Source: an uncultured Spirochaetales bacterium
GTDB lineage: Bacteria; Spirochaetota; Spirochaetia; Sphaerochaetales; Sphaerochaetaceae
Direction of reading: 5' to 3'
Assembly (NCBI GenBank): GCA_949299185.1
Contig: CASFZR010000023.1
Coordinates: 1 to 57,392, forward strand
DNA length: 57,392 nt
Positions 26,694 through 35,456 of the stretch are shown one piece after another; positions within the stretch are counted from its first letter, which is position 1; every line of letters begins with the position of its first letter. The position numbers and the translations under genes were made by a program. The notes beneath the pieces were generated by a model. The model worked only from the letters and a program-made list of their open reading frames with translations, did not search any database and was not told where the DNA came from.

Positions 26694-27018
26694 TATCATC
26701 ATTACCACTCCCGCGGAGAAGGACCTGTCAGATCTGCTTGATTATATTGGAAGTGTCTTATGCAATAAGCCCGCTGCTGAATCCTTCCTAGAGGATTTTT
26801 CTGAGAATCTGGATCATCTATCCCAGATGCCTTTCCTTTACAGTGAGTGCAATGATGCCGTTTTGAATGCGAAAGGATACCGTAAGATAGCCGTAGGTAA
26901 TTATATCGTCTTATATAAAGTAGATGCGGAGATGCACCGAGTATATATATCAAGGGTCGTATACGGGCGGAGAAATCTTCCTGATATGGTTGATGAGAAG
27001 ACTCCTCAGTATCTGTAA
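26683..27018 (+). CDS. RelE/ParE-type toxin
   Basis: A 111-residue protein of the RelE/ParE superfamily: IIITTPAEKDLSDLLDYIGS at the start, KGYRKIAVGNYIVLYKVD in the central strands and VYISRVVYGRRNLPDMV at the end. RelE-type members cleave mRNA on ribosomes, ParE-type members poison gyrase; the pairing with a Phd/YefM antitoxin fits either. It is co-transcribed with the antitoxin and ends 15 bases from the natural end of the convergent lrgB. Confidence 0.87.
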   Translation: MDFDIIITTPAEKDLSDLLDYIGSVLCNKPAAESFLEDFSENLDHLSQMPFLYSECNDAVLNAKGYRKIAVGNYIVLYKVDAEMHRVYISRVVYGRRNLPDMVDEKTPQYL

Positions 27019-27033
27019 TATTTGTTCTCCTTG

Positions 27034-27724
27034 TCATCCGAAGATCAGCAGTGACAGTACCACCGTTATTATCCCTGACATGACAAGGGCGATTGAGGAG
27101 AGGGCACCCTGTATCTCTCCAAGCTCTCTCTATCGCCTTGCTTGTGCCTACCGCGTGGCTTGCGGCTCCCATTGCCATGCCCTGGGCTATCTCGCTCCTG
27201 ATGCGGAAGAGCCTTATCATCACCGGGCCTATGATGCTTCCGAGTATTCCCGTTACGATCACCGACAGCACCGTGATTGCCTGTATGCCGCCAAGGCTCT
27301 CGGAGACGGCTATCGCCATCGGCGTGGTGATGCTCTTTGGAAGAAGCGATGCCATGATCGTGTCATCCAGACCGAGGGCACGGCAGAGGACGAATACTAT
27401 CAGGATGGAGGAAGCGGAGCCTGCAAGGCTTCCTGCAAGGACTGCCGCGATGTGCTTTCTCAATATGTCCCTCTGCCTGTAAATCGTGATGGCCAGCACG
27501 GCTGTGGCAGGGGAGAGGAACATGTTGATGATATCTCCACCCTCGTCATACCACTCCAGCGGGATATCGAAGAGGAGGAGGGAGGGTATTATTAGAATGT
27601 AGGAGATGAGGAGCGGATTGAGGAGCGCCAGCCTCGTCTTCCTGTTTATGAAGCATCCGATGCTATAGGCGATTATGGAGAGGGTTATCCCGAAGAACGG
27701 GGAGGTGCAGATCATCTCCTTCAT
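27034..27724 (-). pseudogene. lrgB: LrgB-family membrane protein, frameshifted in an (AG)4 tract
   Basis: From 27724 the protein reads as a normal LrgB/CidB (holin-regulator or glycolate-transport partner): PLLISYILIIPSLLLFDIPLE, LPKSITTPMAIAVSESLGGI and GAASHAVGTSKAIE. After that the frame is lost. The expected end, ELGEIQGALSSIALVMSGII followed by TVVLSLLIFG and a stop at 27034, is intact in another frame. The junction is the minus-strand tract AGAGAGAG (27124-27131): removing two AG units restores the gene. The uncorrected frame runs on antisense to the toxin gene to 26702 and is not protein-like there. lrgA overlaps the start by 4 bases. The frameshift may be a slippage mutation or a sequence error. 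Confidence 0.8.
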
Positions 27725-28077
27725 CGTCTTCTCTCCTCAAGCCTCAGCACGAGGCTTACAGTTCCTGCCGTCACTAGGAATACCGCTACCGTCGATACGA
27801 CCACCACGATCAGGAAACGCCACCAGATCGATGTGATAAGCTCGAGATGCTCGACGACCTTCACGCCAGCAGGTATGAAGAAGAACGCCATGTTCGAGAG
27901 GAGGAAGTCGCTCTTCTCCTTTATGTGGTCGATCTTCAAGGCTCCAGAGAATAATGCAAGGAGCAGAAGCAGCATCGCCGATATGGATGCCGGGAACGGG
28001 AAGGGAAGGATCGCGCTGATTATCTCTCCTGTGAGGCAGAGCGCGAATATGATGGCTATCTGATAGAGTATCTTCAT
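27721..28077 (-). CDS. lrgA: LrgA/CidA-family holin-like protein
   Basis: A 118-residue protein with four membrane segments: MKILYQIAIIFALCLTGEII, FPFPASISAMLLLLLALFSG, an amphipathic loop IKEKSDFLLSNMAFFFIPAG typical of LrgA, and a final long segment. In Firmicutes LrgA and LrgB act together in the control of murein hydrolase export or autolysis, and homologues carry glycolate or pyruvate. Its stop overlaps the lrgB start as ATGA. With lrgB frameshifted, only LrgA may be functional here. Confidence 0.87.
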   Translation of the reverse strand: MKILYQIAIIFALCLTGEIISAILPFPFPASISAMLLLLLALFSGALKIDHIKEKSDFLLSNMAFFFIPAGVKVVEHLELITSIWWRFLIVVVVSTVAVFLVTAGTVSLVLRLEERRR

Positions 28078-28123
28078 CGAGGTATCCTGACTGAGGAGGT
28101 ATAGCAGAAAGCGCCGCTCTCCG

Positions 28124-28753
28124 CTAGATGGATGCTACGGGTTTCTTCATCATCCTTCCTATCCATGCGACCGTAGGTCCCATCGTGAAGGCGAGTATCA
28201 CGGTACCGATGGTCAGATGCCCGCCGACCGCGACGCCTATGGCTATCGCGAGGAAGTCCCAGGCCATGCGCACGGCGAAGAAGGGGAGGTGGATACTGGA
28301 GCTGATGATGGTCGGAATGGCATCGTATGGTGCCAATCCTGTCTCCGAATTCATGTATAAAGCTACCGATATGAGGAAGAAGACCAGGGCTATGGCGAAT
28401 GTGGCCGTGCGGTATGGCTGTGCGGTGAAGAGCCATTCTGGAAGATAGCGCTCCTCCAGCATCGTGCAGATATCGGATATGTAGCCGATAGCCGCCATGT
28501 TCACGATCGTTCCTAGCCCTATGAAGCGCCGTCCCCAGATGATTTCCGCGATGAACTGGATCGCATTGAGCGTCACCATGACCGTTCCCAGGCTTATCCC
28601 GGTACGAAGGGCGATCGAGGCGTTCATGAAGGATGAGGTATCCGTTCCATACCCTACCTTCAGAAGTGCCGAGAGGGATATCCCCATGCCAATGATACCT
28701 GTCAGCATCAGCGCTATGTCATGTCCTTCCAGCAACCTGATCCTGATTCTCAT
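28124..28753 (-). CDS. YczE/YitT-type integral membrane protein
   Basis: A 209-residue protein with five or six hydrophobic segments and the family-like elements GHDIALMLTGIIGMGISLSA, YGTDTSSFMNASIA, and SETGLAPYDAIPTIISSS. The family is found in many bacteria and its function is unknown. The ATG at 28753 (MRIRIRLLEG) follows GAGGGG at a good distance; a GTG 6 bases earlier is possible. It is the first gene of a minus-strand group with lrgAB, 46 bases from lrgA, and may be co-transcribed. Confidence 0.75.
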   Translation of the reverse strand: MRIRIRLLEGHDIALMLTGIIGMGISLSALLKVGYGTDTSSFMNASIALRTGISLGTVMVTLNAIQFIAEIIWGRRFIGLGTIVNMAAIGYISDICTMLEERYLPEWLFTAQPYRTATFAIALVFFLISVALYMNSETGLAPYDAIPTIISSSIHLPFFAVRMAWDFLAIAIGVAVGGHLTIGTVILAFTMGPTVAWIGRMMKKPVASI

Positions 28754-29221
28754 ACTCACCCCTCGACCGATGATATCATTTCATCTTCCCTTATTTCCAC
28801 GGCCTGTATTTTAGAATCTAAAGGAATAAATCTGTGAAATCAGATGGAACGAATCCTCGTAATCTCACGGATTTGCCTGATCATAATCACGCTTTCTCCT
28901 CTAGAATTGAGTATATGTGGTCTATAACCGCTCTTAAGGACTAAAGGCCAGAAATATGCTTTTTTTACCATATGGATAGTCGAAAAAGATTCACGTTCAT
29001 TGTCCATTGATTGGGCCCATGTGTAATAATTTCTTATTATATAAATACATGTATAATGCGCACAAACCGATGGCTGGGGGGATTCCTTATTGATGGGAAT
29101 ATCGGCAGGGGGCTTTCCCTGCCGCAGTATTTCGCTCTATTTATCTGATTCTTTCCCCTAGCCGTTGCCCATACTGTCTTTCTCTGATAATGTTGTCGCG
29201 TTCACTCAAGGGGAGGCCGGT
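28754..29221. other. Long intergenic region
   Basis: A 468-base stretch without a convincing gene. The left part is AT-rich and holds the start region of the minus-strand membrane-protein gene. The right part contains a TATAAT box at 29052-29057 and the structured leader described separately. No start/stop pair with a Shine-Dalgarno of more than about 40 codons was found. Confidence 0.5.
29052..29124 (+). ncRNA. Candidate structured leader or small RNA
   Basis: After a TATAAT box (29052-29057) the RNA can fold CCGAT (29067-29071) with ATCGG (29101-29105), with an inner stem ATTCC (29082-29086)/GGAAT (29096-29100). Directly next, CGGCAGGG (29103-29110) and CCCTGCCG (29117-29124) form a strong hairpin. 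The two folds share the bases CGG at 29103-29105, so they exclude each other, as in an attenuator or riboswitch. The DUF3089 lipoprotein gene starts 98 bases downstream. No known riboswitch class is recognised. Confidence 0.35.
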
Positions 29222-30202
29222 ATGCTCAGAAGACAGATCGCCAAGGCTTTGCTTTCATTGCTCATCCCGCTCTTTCTCATCTCATGCCAGAGCATGGAGG
29301 TCTCTCCTGATTACTCGGATATCTCCTCATGGGCATACTACGCGGAAGGAGAGGGAAAGGACGTGGACCTCTTCCTCATCTGTCCCACCGTCGATATGGG
29401 AGAGGAGGGTAACCTCAACATGTCTCTTGATGATGAGGAGACGAAGGCCTCGTTCGTCGGCGCGCTGAACATGGAGCGGGGCATCTATGAGGATACCGCC
29501 GTGATGTATGCTCCCTTCTACCGCCAGATGACCTTCCCTATATATAAGGCACGGATCGCTGAGGAGGGAGAGCATCTTCAGATTGCCTATGCGGATATCA
29601 AGGAGGCCTTCACCTATTATCTGGAGAATATCAATGGGGGCCGTCCGTTCATCCTAGCAGGCTTCTCGCAGGGGGCGCAGCTCGTGCTGATGCTGCTTGA
29701 GGAGCATTTCGCGGATCCTTGGCTGCAGGAGAGGCTCGTTGCGGCATACTGCATCGGCTGGAAGGTCACGGAGGCGGATCTTGAGGCATACCCTCACCTA
29801 AGGATGGCCGAGCGTGAGGATGACACGGGCGTGATCGTCTCATTCAACACGGAGGCCGAGGGGATATATGATTCCATCATAGTCCCCGCTGGCGTGAGGA
29901 CGCTCTCTATCAATCCTCTCAGCTGGCGCACCGATAGCGCCCTCGCTGACAGGTCGCTCAACAAGGGCGGCTGCCTTACCGATTATTCCGGTGCCGTGGT
30001 GGAGGAGATCCCGTTCATGACCGGGACTTATATCGATCCTGAGAGAGGAACCCTCCGGGCCGTGGATATCGAGCCTGGAGAGTACGAGAACGGGCTCTTC
30101 CCTTCAGGCGTGTATCACCTCTATGACTATCAGTTCTTCTTCCGTAATCTCGAGGAGAACGTGGCCACGAGGGCCGATGCGTGGCTTGAGGGCGGAAATT
30201 GA
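29222..30202 (+). CDS. DUF3089-family lipoprotein (alpha/beta hydrolase-like)
   Basis: A 326-residue lipoprotein with the lipobox LISC at about residue 20-23. The rest matches DUF3089: SWAYYAEGEGKDVDLFLICP, VMYAPFYRQMTFPIY, and a nucleophile elbow GFSQGAQLVLMLL near 155, which places it in the alpha/beta hydrolase superfamily with Ser as nucleophile. An esterase or lipase role is plausible but not shown. The ATG at 29222 with GGGGAGG upstream and the signal peptide MLRRQIAKALLSLLIPLF fix the start. Confidence 0.82.
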   Translation: MLRRQIAKALLSLLIPLFLISCQSMEVSPDYSDISSWAYYAEGEGKDVDLFLICPTVDMGEEGNLNMSLDDEETKASFVGALNMERGIYEDTAVMYAPFYRQMTFPIYKARIAEEGEHLQIAYADIKEAFTYYLENINGGRPFILAGFSQGAQLVLMLLEEHFADPWLQERLVAAYCIGWKVTEADLEAYPHLRMAEREDDTGVIVSFNTEAEGIYDSIIVPAGVRTLSINPLSWRTDSALADRSLNKGGCLTDYSGAVVEEIPFMTGTYIDPERGTLRAVDIEPGEYENGLFPSGVYHLYDYQFFFRNLEENVATRADAWLEGGN

Positions 30203-30224
30203 ACATGATGCAGGCTGTAATGCT

Positions 30225-30252
30225 TTATCCCACAGGCAACTCGTGCTATAAA
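30225..30252 (+). promoter_or_regulatory. Promoter of the amino-acid ABC genes
   Basis: TTATCC (30225-30230) and TATAAA (30247-30252), spacing 16, lie 78 bases before the ATPase start at 30331. Confidence 0.4.
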
Positions 30253-30330
30253 TACCTCACGATGAATAACGTTGAATATATCAGGACTATCGGATGCGAG
30301 TAGCGGATGATTGTCCCTCAGGGGAGTGCG

Positions 30331-31443
30331 ATGATAGAGATTAAGCACCTTAGGAAAGTATTTGACGATGATACGATCCCGCTGAAGGATATCAGCATAA
30401 CCATAAACAATGGTGATGTGATATCGGTAATCGGACCTTCCGGCACAGGCAAGTCGACCCTTCTCAGATGCATAAACATGCTGACCGAGCCGACGGAAGG
30501 AAGCATAATAGTAGACGGGCAGGATATAACCGCGAAGGGCTGCAACCTCAACGAGATCCGTAAGAAGATGGGAATGGTATTCCAGTCGTTCAACCTCTTC
30601 GGGCATCTCACGATAATCGAGAACATCATGAACCCGCAGATAACGCTTCTGGGCAGGAGCCGTCAGGAGGCCTACGACAAGGCGATGTATCTCCTGCAGC
30701 AGGTCGGCCTTGCCTCGAAGGTGTTTGCCTATCCTGATGAGCTTTCCGGCGGTCAGCAGCAGCGTATAGCGATAGCTCGCACGCTGGCCATGGATCCTGA
30801 CATCATCCTCTTCGATGAGCCGACCAGCGCCCTCGATCCCTCGATGATCGGAGAGGTACAGTCGGTTATAAAGATGCTTGCCAAGAGCGGCACGACGATG
30901 ATGATCGTCACCCATGAGATGGATTTCGCGAGGAAGATCTCCAACCGCATCATCTTCATGTACGACGGCTACATCCTTGAGGAAGGTACTCCGAAGCAGA
31001 TCTTCGAGCATCCGCAGAACGAGATCACCAAGCGCTTCATACAGCGCCTCTCGTCGCTTACATACCGCATCAAGTCGACGGACTTCGACGTGGAGGCGAT
31101 GAACGATGAGCTTAACGCGTATGGCGAGAAGCTCCTGATCGAGGCGGAAAGGCTTTCAAAGCTCATGCTCGCGTTCGAGGAGATCTGTATCAACAACATC
31201 GCGGTAGAGGCCGAGGTGCCTGATATCCTGGTGAAGGTCGAGTACTCCGAGAAGCTCGATATACTCTCTATGCTCATCTGCTATAAGGGCGAGAGGTTCG
31301 ACGTGCATTCCTCAGGAAGCAAGCTCTTCCTTGATCTTCTGTCGGAGCCTACTACCGATGTAAGGCAGGAGGATCTCAAGGATGACCCGAATGGCTACGA
31401 GCATGTGATATCCATGCGCTTCAGATGGATGGAGGAAGAGTGA
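30331..31443 (+). CDS. Amino-acid ABC transporter ATPase with extra C-terminal domain
   Basis: Residues 1-245 are a GlnQ/HisP-type ATPase: Walker A GPSGTGKST near 35-43, Q-loop VFQSFNLFGHLT, signature LSGGQQQRIAIARTLA near 143, Walker B IILFDEPTSALD and the H-loop VTHEMDF. Members of the family normally end there. This protein has about 125 more residues, with RLSKLMLAFEEICINNIAVE and ILSMLICYKGERFDV, a pattern faintly like the GHKL fold of RsbW-type anti-sigma kinases without clear catalytic boxes; it may be a regulatory domain. The start at 30331 follows AGGGGAG. Its stop shares one base with the start of the binding-protein/permease gene. Confidence 0.88.
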   Translation: MIEIKHLRKVFDDDTIPLKDISITINNGDVISVIGPSGTGKSTLLRCINMLTEPTEGSIIVDGQDITAKGCNLNEIRKKMGMVFQSFNLFGHLTIIENIMNPQITLLGRSRQEAYDKAMYLLQQVGLASKVFAYPDELSGGQQQRIAIARTLAMDPDIILFDEPTSALDPSMIGEVQSVIKMLAKSGTTMMIVTHEMDFARKISNRIIFMYDGYILEEGTPKQIFEHPQNEITKRFIQRLSSLTYRIKSTDFDVEAMNDELNAYGEKLLIEAERLSKLMLAFEEICINNIAVEAEVPDILVKVEYSEKLDILSMLICYKGERFDVHSSGSKLFLDLLSEPTTDVRQEDLKDDPNGYEHVISMRFRWMEEE

Positions 31444-32932
31444 TGAGAAGGCTTCTTGTTCTCCTGGCCCTGCTCTGCCTTGTCGCAGGCAGTGCGGCCT
31501 CGGCTTCGGAATACACCACGATCGAGGACCTTAACGGTCATGATATCGGGGTGCAGACGGCTGTCCTCTATGAGGATCTCATCCGCTCCCGTGTCCCGAA
31601 CACCACGTTCCAGTACTACACGATGCCTAACGACATGATCCTCGCGCTGCAGTCCGGGAAGATCGACGCGTATCTGATAGAGGAAGTCAGCTATGGCGTG
31701 CAGAAGAAGAACCATCCCGATCTTGCCGTGCTTGAGGAGCCTGCCGGGTATATCAACGCGACATGCATAATCGGCAATAACGAGAAGCAGGACAGGATCC
31801 TCTCGGAACTCAACGCGTTCATCGCCGAGAGCCGTGAGAACGGGCTTCTGGATGAACTGTATGACTACTGGATCGCGGACTTCGATCCTGTGAACGATAC
31901 CTGTGACACCACGGGCTTCACCGGTGAGAACGGCGTCATCTCCATAGCCGTAGAGGGAGGCTACGAGCCGTTCTCGTTCATCAGCAACGGCAATATCTCG
32001 GGCTTCGATGTCGACTTCGCCTGCCGCTTCGCCCGCGCCTATGGCTATACCCCTGAGTTCTATGAGGTGCCTTTCGCGTCGAGAGCGGTAAGTACGATAT
32101 CGGGATGAACATCGTCGTAAGCGCCGAGCGCAATGAGACGGGAACGCTCTCCGATGTCTACTACTCGACGCCAATCCGCCTCGTGATAGAAGGAGAGGAT
32201 GAGAGCGGGATAGGCTTCTTCGAGCAGCTTGCCGAGAGCTTCAACAAGACCTTCATGAGGGAGGGCAGGTGGAAGCTCTTTGTGCAGGGCGCCGGGGTGA
32301 CGGTGCTTATCACGGTGGCGTCCATCATCGCCGGAACGGTACTCGGCTTCCTGATCTTCATGCTCTGCCGACGCGGTGCGCGCCTTGCCAACGGCGCGAC
32401 CAATGTCTTCCTGTGGCTTATCCATGGGATGCCGACGGTACTCCTCCTGATGATCCTCTACTACATCATCTTCGGCTCCTCTTCGCTGAGCGGCATGTGG
32501 GTATCCGTGGTAGGGTTCTCGCTGATGTTCGCCTGCTCGATGATCGATATGCTGCGCGTGGGCTGCAACGCCATCGGACGCGGCCAGTTCGAGGCCTCCA
32601 CTGCGCTTGGCTATTCCGACAGCCAGAGCTTCTTCCGCATCATCCTGCCACAGGCGGCGCAGCACTTCCTGCCAATCTACCGCAATGATGTGGTGACGCT
32701 GATCAAGGAGACCTCCGTCGTCGGCTATATAGCGGTACTGGACCTGACGAAGATAAGCGACCTTGTCCGTAGCCGCACCTATGAGGCGTTCTTCCCTCTG
32801 ATCGTCACCGCGATCATGTACTTCGTGATCTCCGCGGTCCTGACACGCATCGTGCGCCTCGTGGAGAACTCGATCGATCCGAGAAGGCGCAAGAAGGAGA
32901 AGATACTCAAGGGCATCAAGGAATGGGAGTGA
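31443..32932 (+). pseudogene. Fused amino-acid binding protein/permease, broken by a small deletion
   Basis: The first frame (31443-32108) has a signal peptide and the type-3 binding-protein fold, including VISIAVEGGYEPFSFISNGN and ISGFDVDFACRFARAYG near its end, then stops shortly after FYEVPFAS. The second frame (in sense from about 32085, formal ATG 32105) continues the same domain (SGKYDIGMNIVVSAERNETG), then a six-segment GlnP/HisM-type permease with the EAA-like FEASTALGYSDSQSFFRIIL. Joining them needs about 16-17 bases that are missing between PFAS and SGKYDIG. Binding-protein/permease fusions with this order are known. The break falls inside the binding domain, so two separate working proteins are unlikely. 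It may be a deletion between short direct repeats (GCGTCG) or a sequence error. Confidence 0.8.
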
Positions 32933-32954
32933 TGCTTCTCTGATCGCTGTCCAG

Positions 32955-32987
32955 GGGCCATCTGCGTATGTCGTAGGTGGCCCTTTT
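32955..32987 (+). terminator. Terminator of the amino-acid ABC operon
   Basis: GGGCCATCT (32955-32963) and AGGTGGCCC (32975-32983) form a 9-base stem (one G-T pair), followed by TTTT, 23 bases after the stop. Confidence 0.8.
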
Positions 32988-33032
32988 ACGTCAGGAGAGG
33001 TTGGATTATGATGATAGGCAAGGAGGTGAGGG

Positions 33033-33212
33033 ATGAGCATGGACGAAACCGTATTCAGATCAAGGCTGAGCATCGAGGAGATCGAGGAGAACTTCGCTGA
33101 TGCCGATTTCTTCTCTGGTCTTTCCGAGGGGCTTGCTGAGGCTTTCCGGTATGAAAGGGGAGTGCCGTGCCCAGGAACGGTCGTCCATAAGAGGGATATC
33201 CCGGAGCCTTGA
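33033..33212 (+). CDS. Small hypothetical protein, 59 residues
   Basis: A short frame with an excellent ribosome-binding site: AGGAGG lies 6 bases before the ATG at 33033. The product is acidic in its N-terminal half (LSIEEIEENFADADFF near 12-27) and ends VHKRDIPEP, with no membrane segment and one cysteine. It stands alone between a terminator and groL on the same strand. The function is unknown; the case rests on the ribosome-binding site and ordinary codon use. Confidence 0.5.
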   Translation: MSMDETVFRSRLSIEEIEENFADADFFSGLSEGLAEAFRYERGVPCPGTVVHKRDIPEP

Positions 33213-33246
33213 AGCCCCCTTTATCAGGGAAGATCTACACCTCCTC

Positions 33247-33314
33247 TTGCCGACTTAACGGATTATGTATATTTTACGAATTGGCAGAGATGCCATCTTA
33301 ATATGAATCGTTAA
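33247..33314 (+). promoter_or_regulatory. groL promoter and leader with inverted repeats
   Basis: TTGCCG (33247-33252) and TATTTT (33270-33275), spacing 17, are a possible promoter. The leader holds a TGGCA-GAGA-TGCCA hairpin (33282-33295) and wide inverted arms TTAACG-ATT (33255-33264) and AATCGTTAA (33306-33314). No CIRCE element (TTAGCACTC-N9-GAGTGCTAA) is present. Confidence 0.35.
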
Positions 33315-33329
33315 GGAGAGGATACAGAT

Positions 33330-34958
33330 ATGGCAAAGCAGCTTCAGTTCAACGAAGAAGCCAGGAAGTCCCTGGTCAATGGCGTTGAGAAGATCTCCAA
33401 GGCCGTCATGACCACGCTTGGTCCTAAGGGACGCCTTGTTCTTCTTGATAAGAAGTATGGCGCTCCTACCGTGACCAAGGATGGCGTGTCCGTGGCGCGT
33501 GAGATCGAGCTTGAGGATCCGTTTGAGAACATGGGCGCGCAGCTTCTCAAGGAAGTCGCGGCAAAGACCAATGATGTCGCTGGAGACGGAACCACCACGG
33601 CTACCGTCCTTGCCTGGTCCATTACCAAGGAAGGCATGAAGAGCGTCGCCGCAGGCGTCAACCCGATGGGAATCAAGAGGGGCATCGACAAGGCTGTCGC
33701 TGATGCAGTGGCCTGCATCAAGAAGGAAGCCAAGATGATCCAGGACAAGGAGGAGATCGCGCAGGTCGCTTCCATCTCCGCCAATAACGACAGGACGATC
33801 GGAGACGAGATCGCCAATGCCATGGACAAGGTCGGCAAGGATGGAGTCATTACCGTCGAGGAGTCCAAGACGATCGAGACCACCGTTGACTTCGTCGAGG
33901 GCATGCAGTTCGACCGCGGCTATCTCTCCGCTTACTTCTGCAATAACAGGGATACGATGACGGCTGTCCTTGACAACCCGTACATCCTTATCTATGACAA
34001 GAAGATATCTTCGATGAAGGATCTTCTGCCGCTGCTTGAGCGCGTGGCTCAGTCCGGCAAGCCGCTCCTTATCATCGCCGAGGATGTCGATGGCGAGGCT
34101 CTCGCGACCCTCGTGCTTAACGCTGTCCGCGGCACTCTCAACGTGGTTGCGGTCAAGGCTCCTGGATTCGGCGACAGGCGCAAGGCCATGCTTGAGGATA
34201 TCGCTATCCTCACTGGCGGCCAGGTCATCACCGAGGAGCTTGGCATGAAGCTCGAGAATGCGGATATCTCCATGCTCGGCAGGGCGAAGAGCGTCAAGGT
34301 CGAGAAGGAGAACACCACGATCATCAACGGAGCCGGTGCTTCCGATGCTATCCGCGACCGCATCGCCCAGATCAAGATGCAGATCGAGGACTGCACCTCT
34401 GACTATGACAGGGAGAAGCTCCAGGAGAGGCTTGCGAAGCTTGCTGGCGGAGTCGCTGTCGTGAATGTCGGTGCCGCAACCGAGGTCGAGCTGAAGGAGA
34501 AGAAGCACAGGGTAGAGGATGCGCTTTCCGCAACCCGTGCCGCTATCGAGGAGGGAGTCATCCCTGGCGGTGGCGTCGCTCTCGTGCAGGCTGTCAACGA
34601 GCTGTCCAAGAACGATCTCTCGGCACTCTCCGAGGAGGAGAAGGTCGGCTACAGAATCGTCATCCGCGCCCTTGAGGAGCCTATCAGGCAGATCGCGGAG
34701 AACGCTGGCGTCGATGGTTCTATCATTGCTGACAAGTGCAAGAACGAGAAGGCGGGCGTCGGCTATGATGCCAATGCGATGAAGTGGGTGAACATGGTCG
34801 AGAGCGGAATCATCGATCCTGTGAAGGTCACGAGGTCCGCGCTGCAGAACGCTGCATCGATCGCGTCCCTGATCCTTACCACCGAGTGCGCTGTCACTGA
34901 CATCCCCGCACCAGAGCCACCAGCTCCGGCAGGCGGCCAGATGGGCGGCATGATGTAA
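33330..34958 (+). CDS. groL: Chaperonin GroEL (Hsp60)
   Basis: A 542-residue chaperonin of normal length. It has the nucleotide-binding [14 protein letters not shown] near 83-97, the apical-domain [16 protein letters not shown], the [10 protein letters not shown] segment near 410, and the flexible Gly-Met tail GGQMGGMM. It forms a double-ring tetradecamer that folds cytoplasmic proteins with GroES and ATP. There is no groES next to it, so groES must be elsewhere. AAGGAG precedes the ATG. The gene stands alone, with its own leader and a strong terminator. Codon use is strongly biased, as expected for a highly expressed gene. Confidence 0.98.
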   Translation: MAKQLQFNEEARKSLVNGVEKISKAVMTTLGPKGRLVLLDKKYGAPTVTKDGVSVAREIELEDPFENMGAQLLKEVAAKTNDVAGDGTTTATVLAWSITKEGMKSVAAGVNPMGIKRGIDKAVADAVACIKKEAKMIQDKEEIAQVASISANNDRTIGDEIANAMDKVGKDGVITVEESKTIETTVDFVEGMQFDRGYLSAYFCNNRDTMTAVLDNPYILIYDKKISSMKDLLPLLERVAQSGKPLLIIAEDVDGEALATLVLNAVRGTLNVVAVKAPGFGDRRKAMLEDIAILTGGQVITEELGMKLENADISMLGRAKSVKVEKENTTIINGAGASDAIRDRIAQIKMQIEDCTSDYDREKLQERLAKLAGGVAVVNVGAATEVELKEKKHRVEDALSATRAAIEEGVIPGGGVALVQAVNELSKNDLSALSEEEKVGYRIVIRALEEPIRQIAENAGVDGSIIADKCKNEKAGVGYDANAMKWVNMVESGIIDPVKVTRSALQNAASIASLILTTECAVTDIPAPEPPAPAGGQMGGMM

Positions 34959-34974
34959 TCGACTGAACGAGGCA

Positions 34975-35010
34975 AACGGCATGGCCCGTCATTGGACCGT
35001 GCCGTTTTTT
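34975..35010 (+). terminator. groL terminator
   Basis: AACGGCATGG (34975-34984) and CCGTGCCGTT (34997-35006) form a strong stem with a 12-base loop, followed by TTTTTT. Confidence 0.9.
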
Positions 35011-35033
35011 CGTCTTTCGTGTATGCTTCAGCT

Positions 35034-35399
35034 ATGAACGATAAGGATCTGGAGAGGAAGATAAAGGAGGAGATGGACAGGGAGATAGCCGACCACGGCT
35101 ATGCCGCTCCCTCCGATCTCCTGATGGCGCTCGGATATCTGGACAAGGGCGGTTACCGCGAATGGAAGGAGGGGAAGGTCCCTTACCTTGAGAAGGTGAT
35201 GAAGCTCGGTCCGCAGAAGACGCTGCGCCTTCTGGCGGTGATGAGCGCCTATGCCAAGAAGGAGGGCTATAAGCCCAGCCGTACCGCGTACGTCAGGAAC
35301 GGCGCTCCGACGGTCCCTCTCCGCTTCTCGCGTACAGGCAATGATGTCATAGAAGGGCAGTTCTCGACCCATTATGTCGATAAGTACTGGGAAGGCTAG
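35034..35399 (+). CDS. Conserved hypothetical protein, 121 residues
   Basis: A soluble, basic 121-residue protein: a helical N-terminal part (DLERKIKEEMDREIADHG), SDLLMALGYLDKGGYREWKE in the middle, and a C-terminal VPLRFSRTGNDVIEGQFSTH. The family looks conserved but I cannot name it or assign a function. The ATG at 35034 is 24 bases after the groL terminator T-run and has no Shine-Dalgarno; a TATGCT lies 6 bases before it, without a clear -35. It is followed 57 bases later by yajC. Confidence 0.7.
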   Translation: MNDKDLERKIKEEMDREIADHGYAAPSDLLMALGYLDKGGYREWKEGKVPYLEKVMKLGPQKTLRLLAVMSAYAKKEGYKPSRTAYVRNGAPTVPLRFSRTGNDVIEGQFSTHYVDKYWEG

Positions 35400-35456
35400 C
35401 CCTACTGGGAATAAAATGCTATAAGACCAATAGCAACATAAGAAGGAATCGAAAAA

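Noticed and set aside
26702..27033. Continuation of lrgB antisense to the toxin gene
   Set aside because: The sequence there is basic, not membrane-like and not LrgB; the normal C-terminus is in another frame ending at 27034.
32060..32110. Programmed frameshift in the binding-protein/permease gene
   Set aside because: There is no slippery heptamer, and residues of the domain are missing, which a frameshift alone would not explain.
33255..34982. Long open frame antisense to groL (575 codons)
   Set aside because: It mirrors the codon structure of groL, has no Shine-Dalgarno and no recognisable domain; groL itself is certain.
35022..35034. Leaderless promoter for the 121-residue hypothetical gene
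   Set aside because: TATGCT is at a suitable distance from the ATG, but no acceptable -35 box is found, so it was not listed as a promoter.
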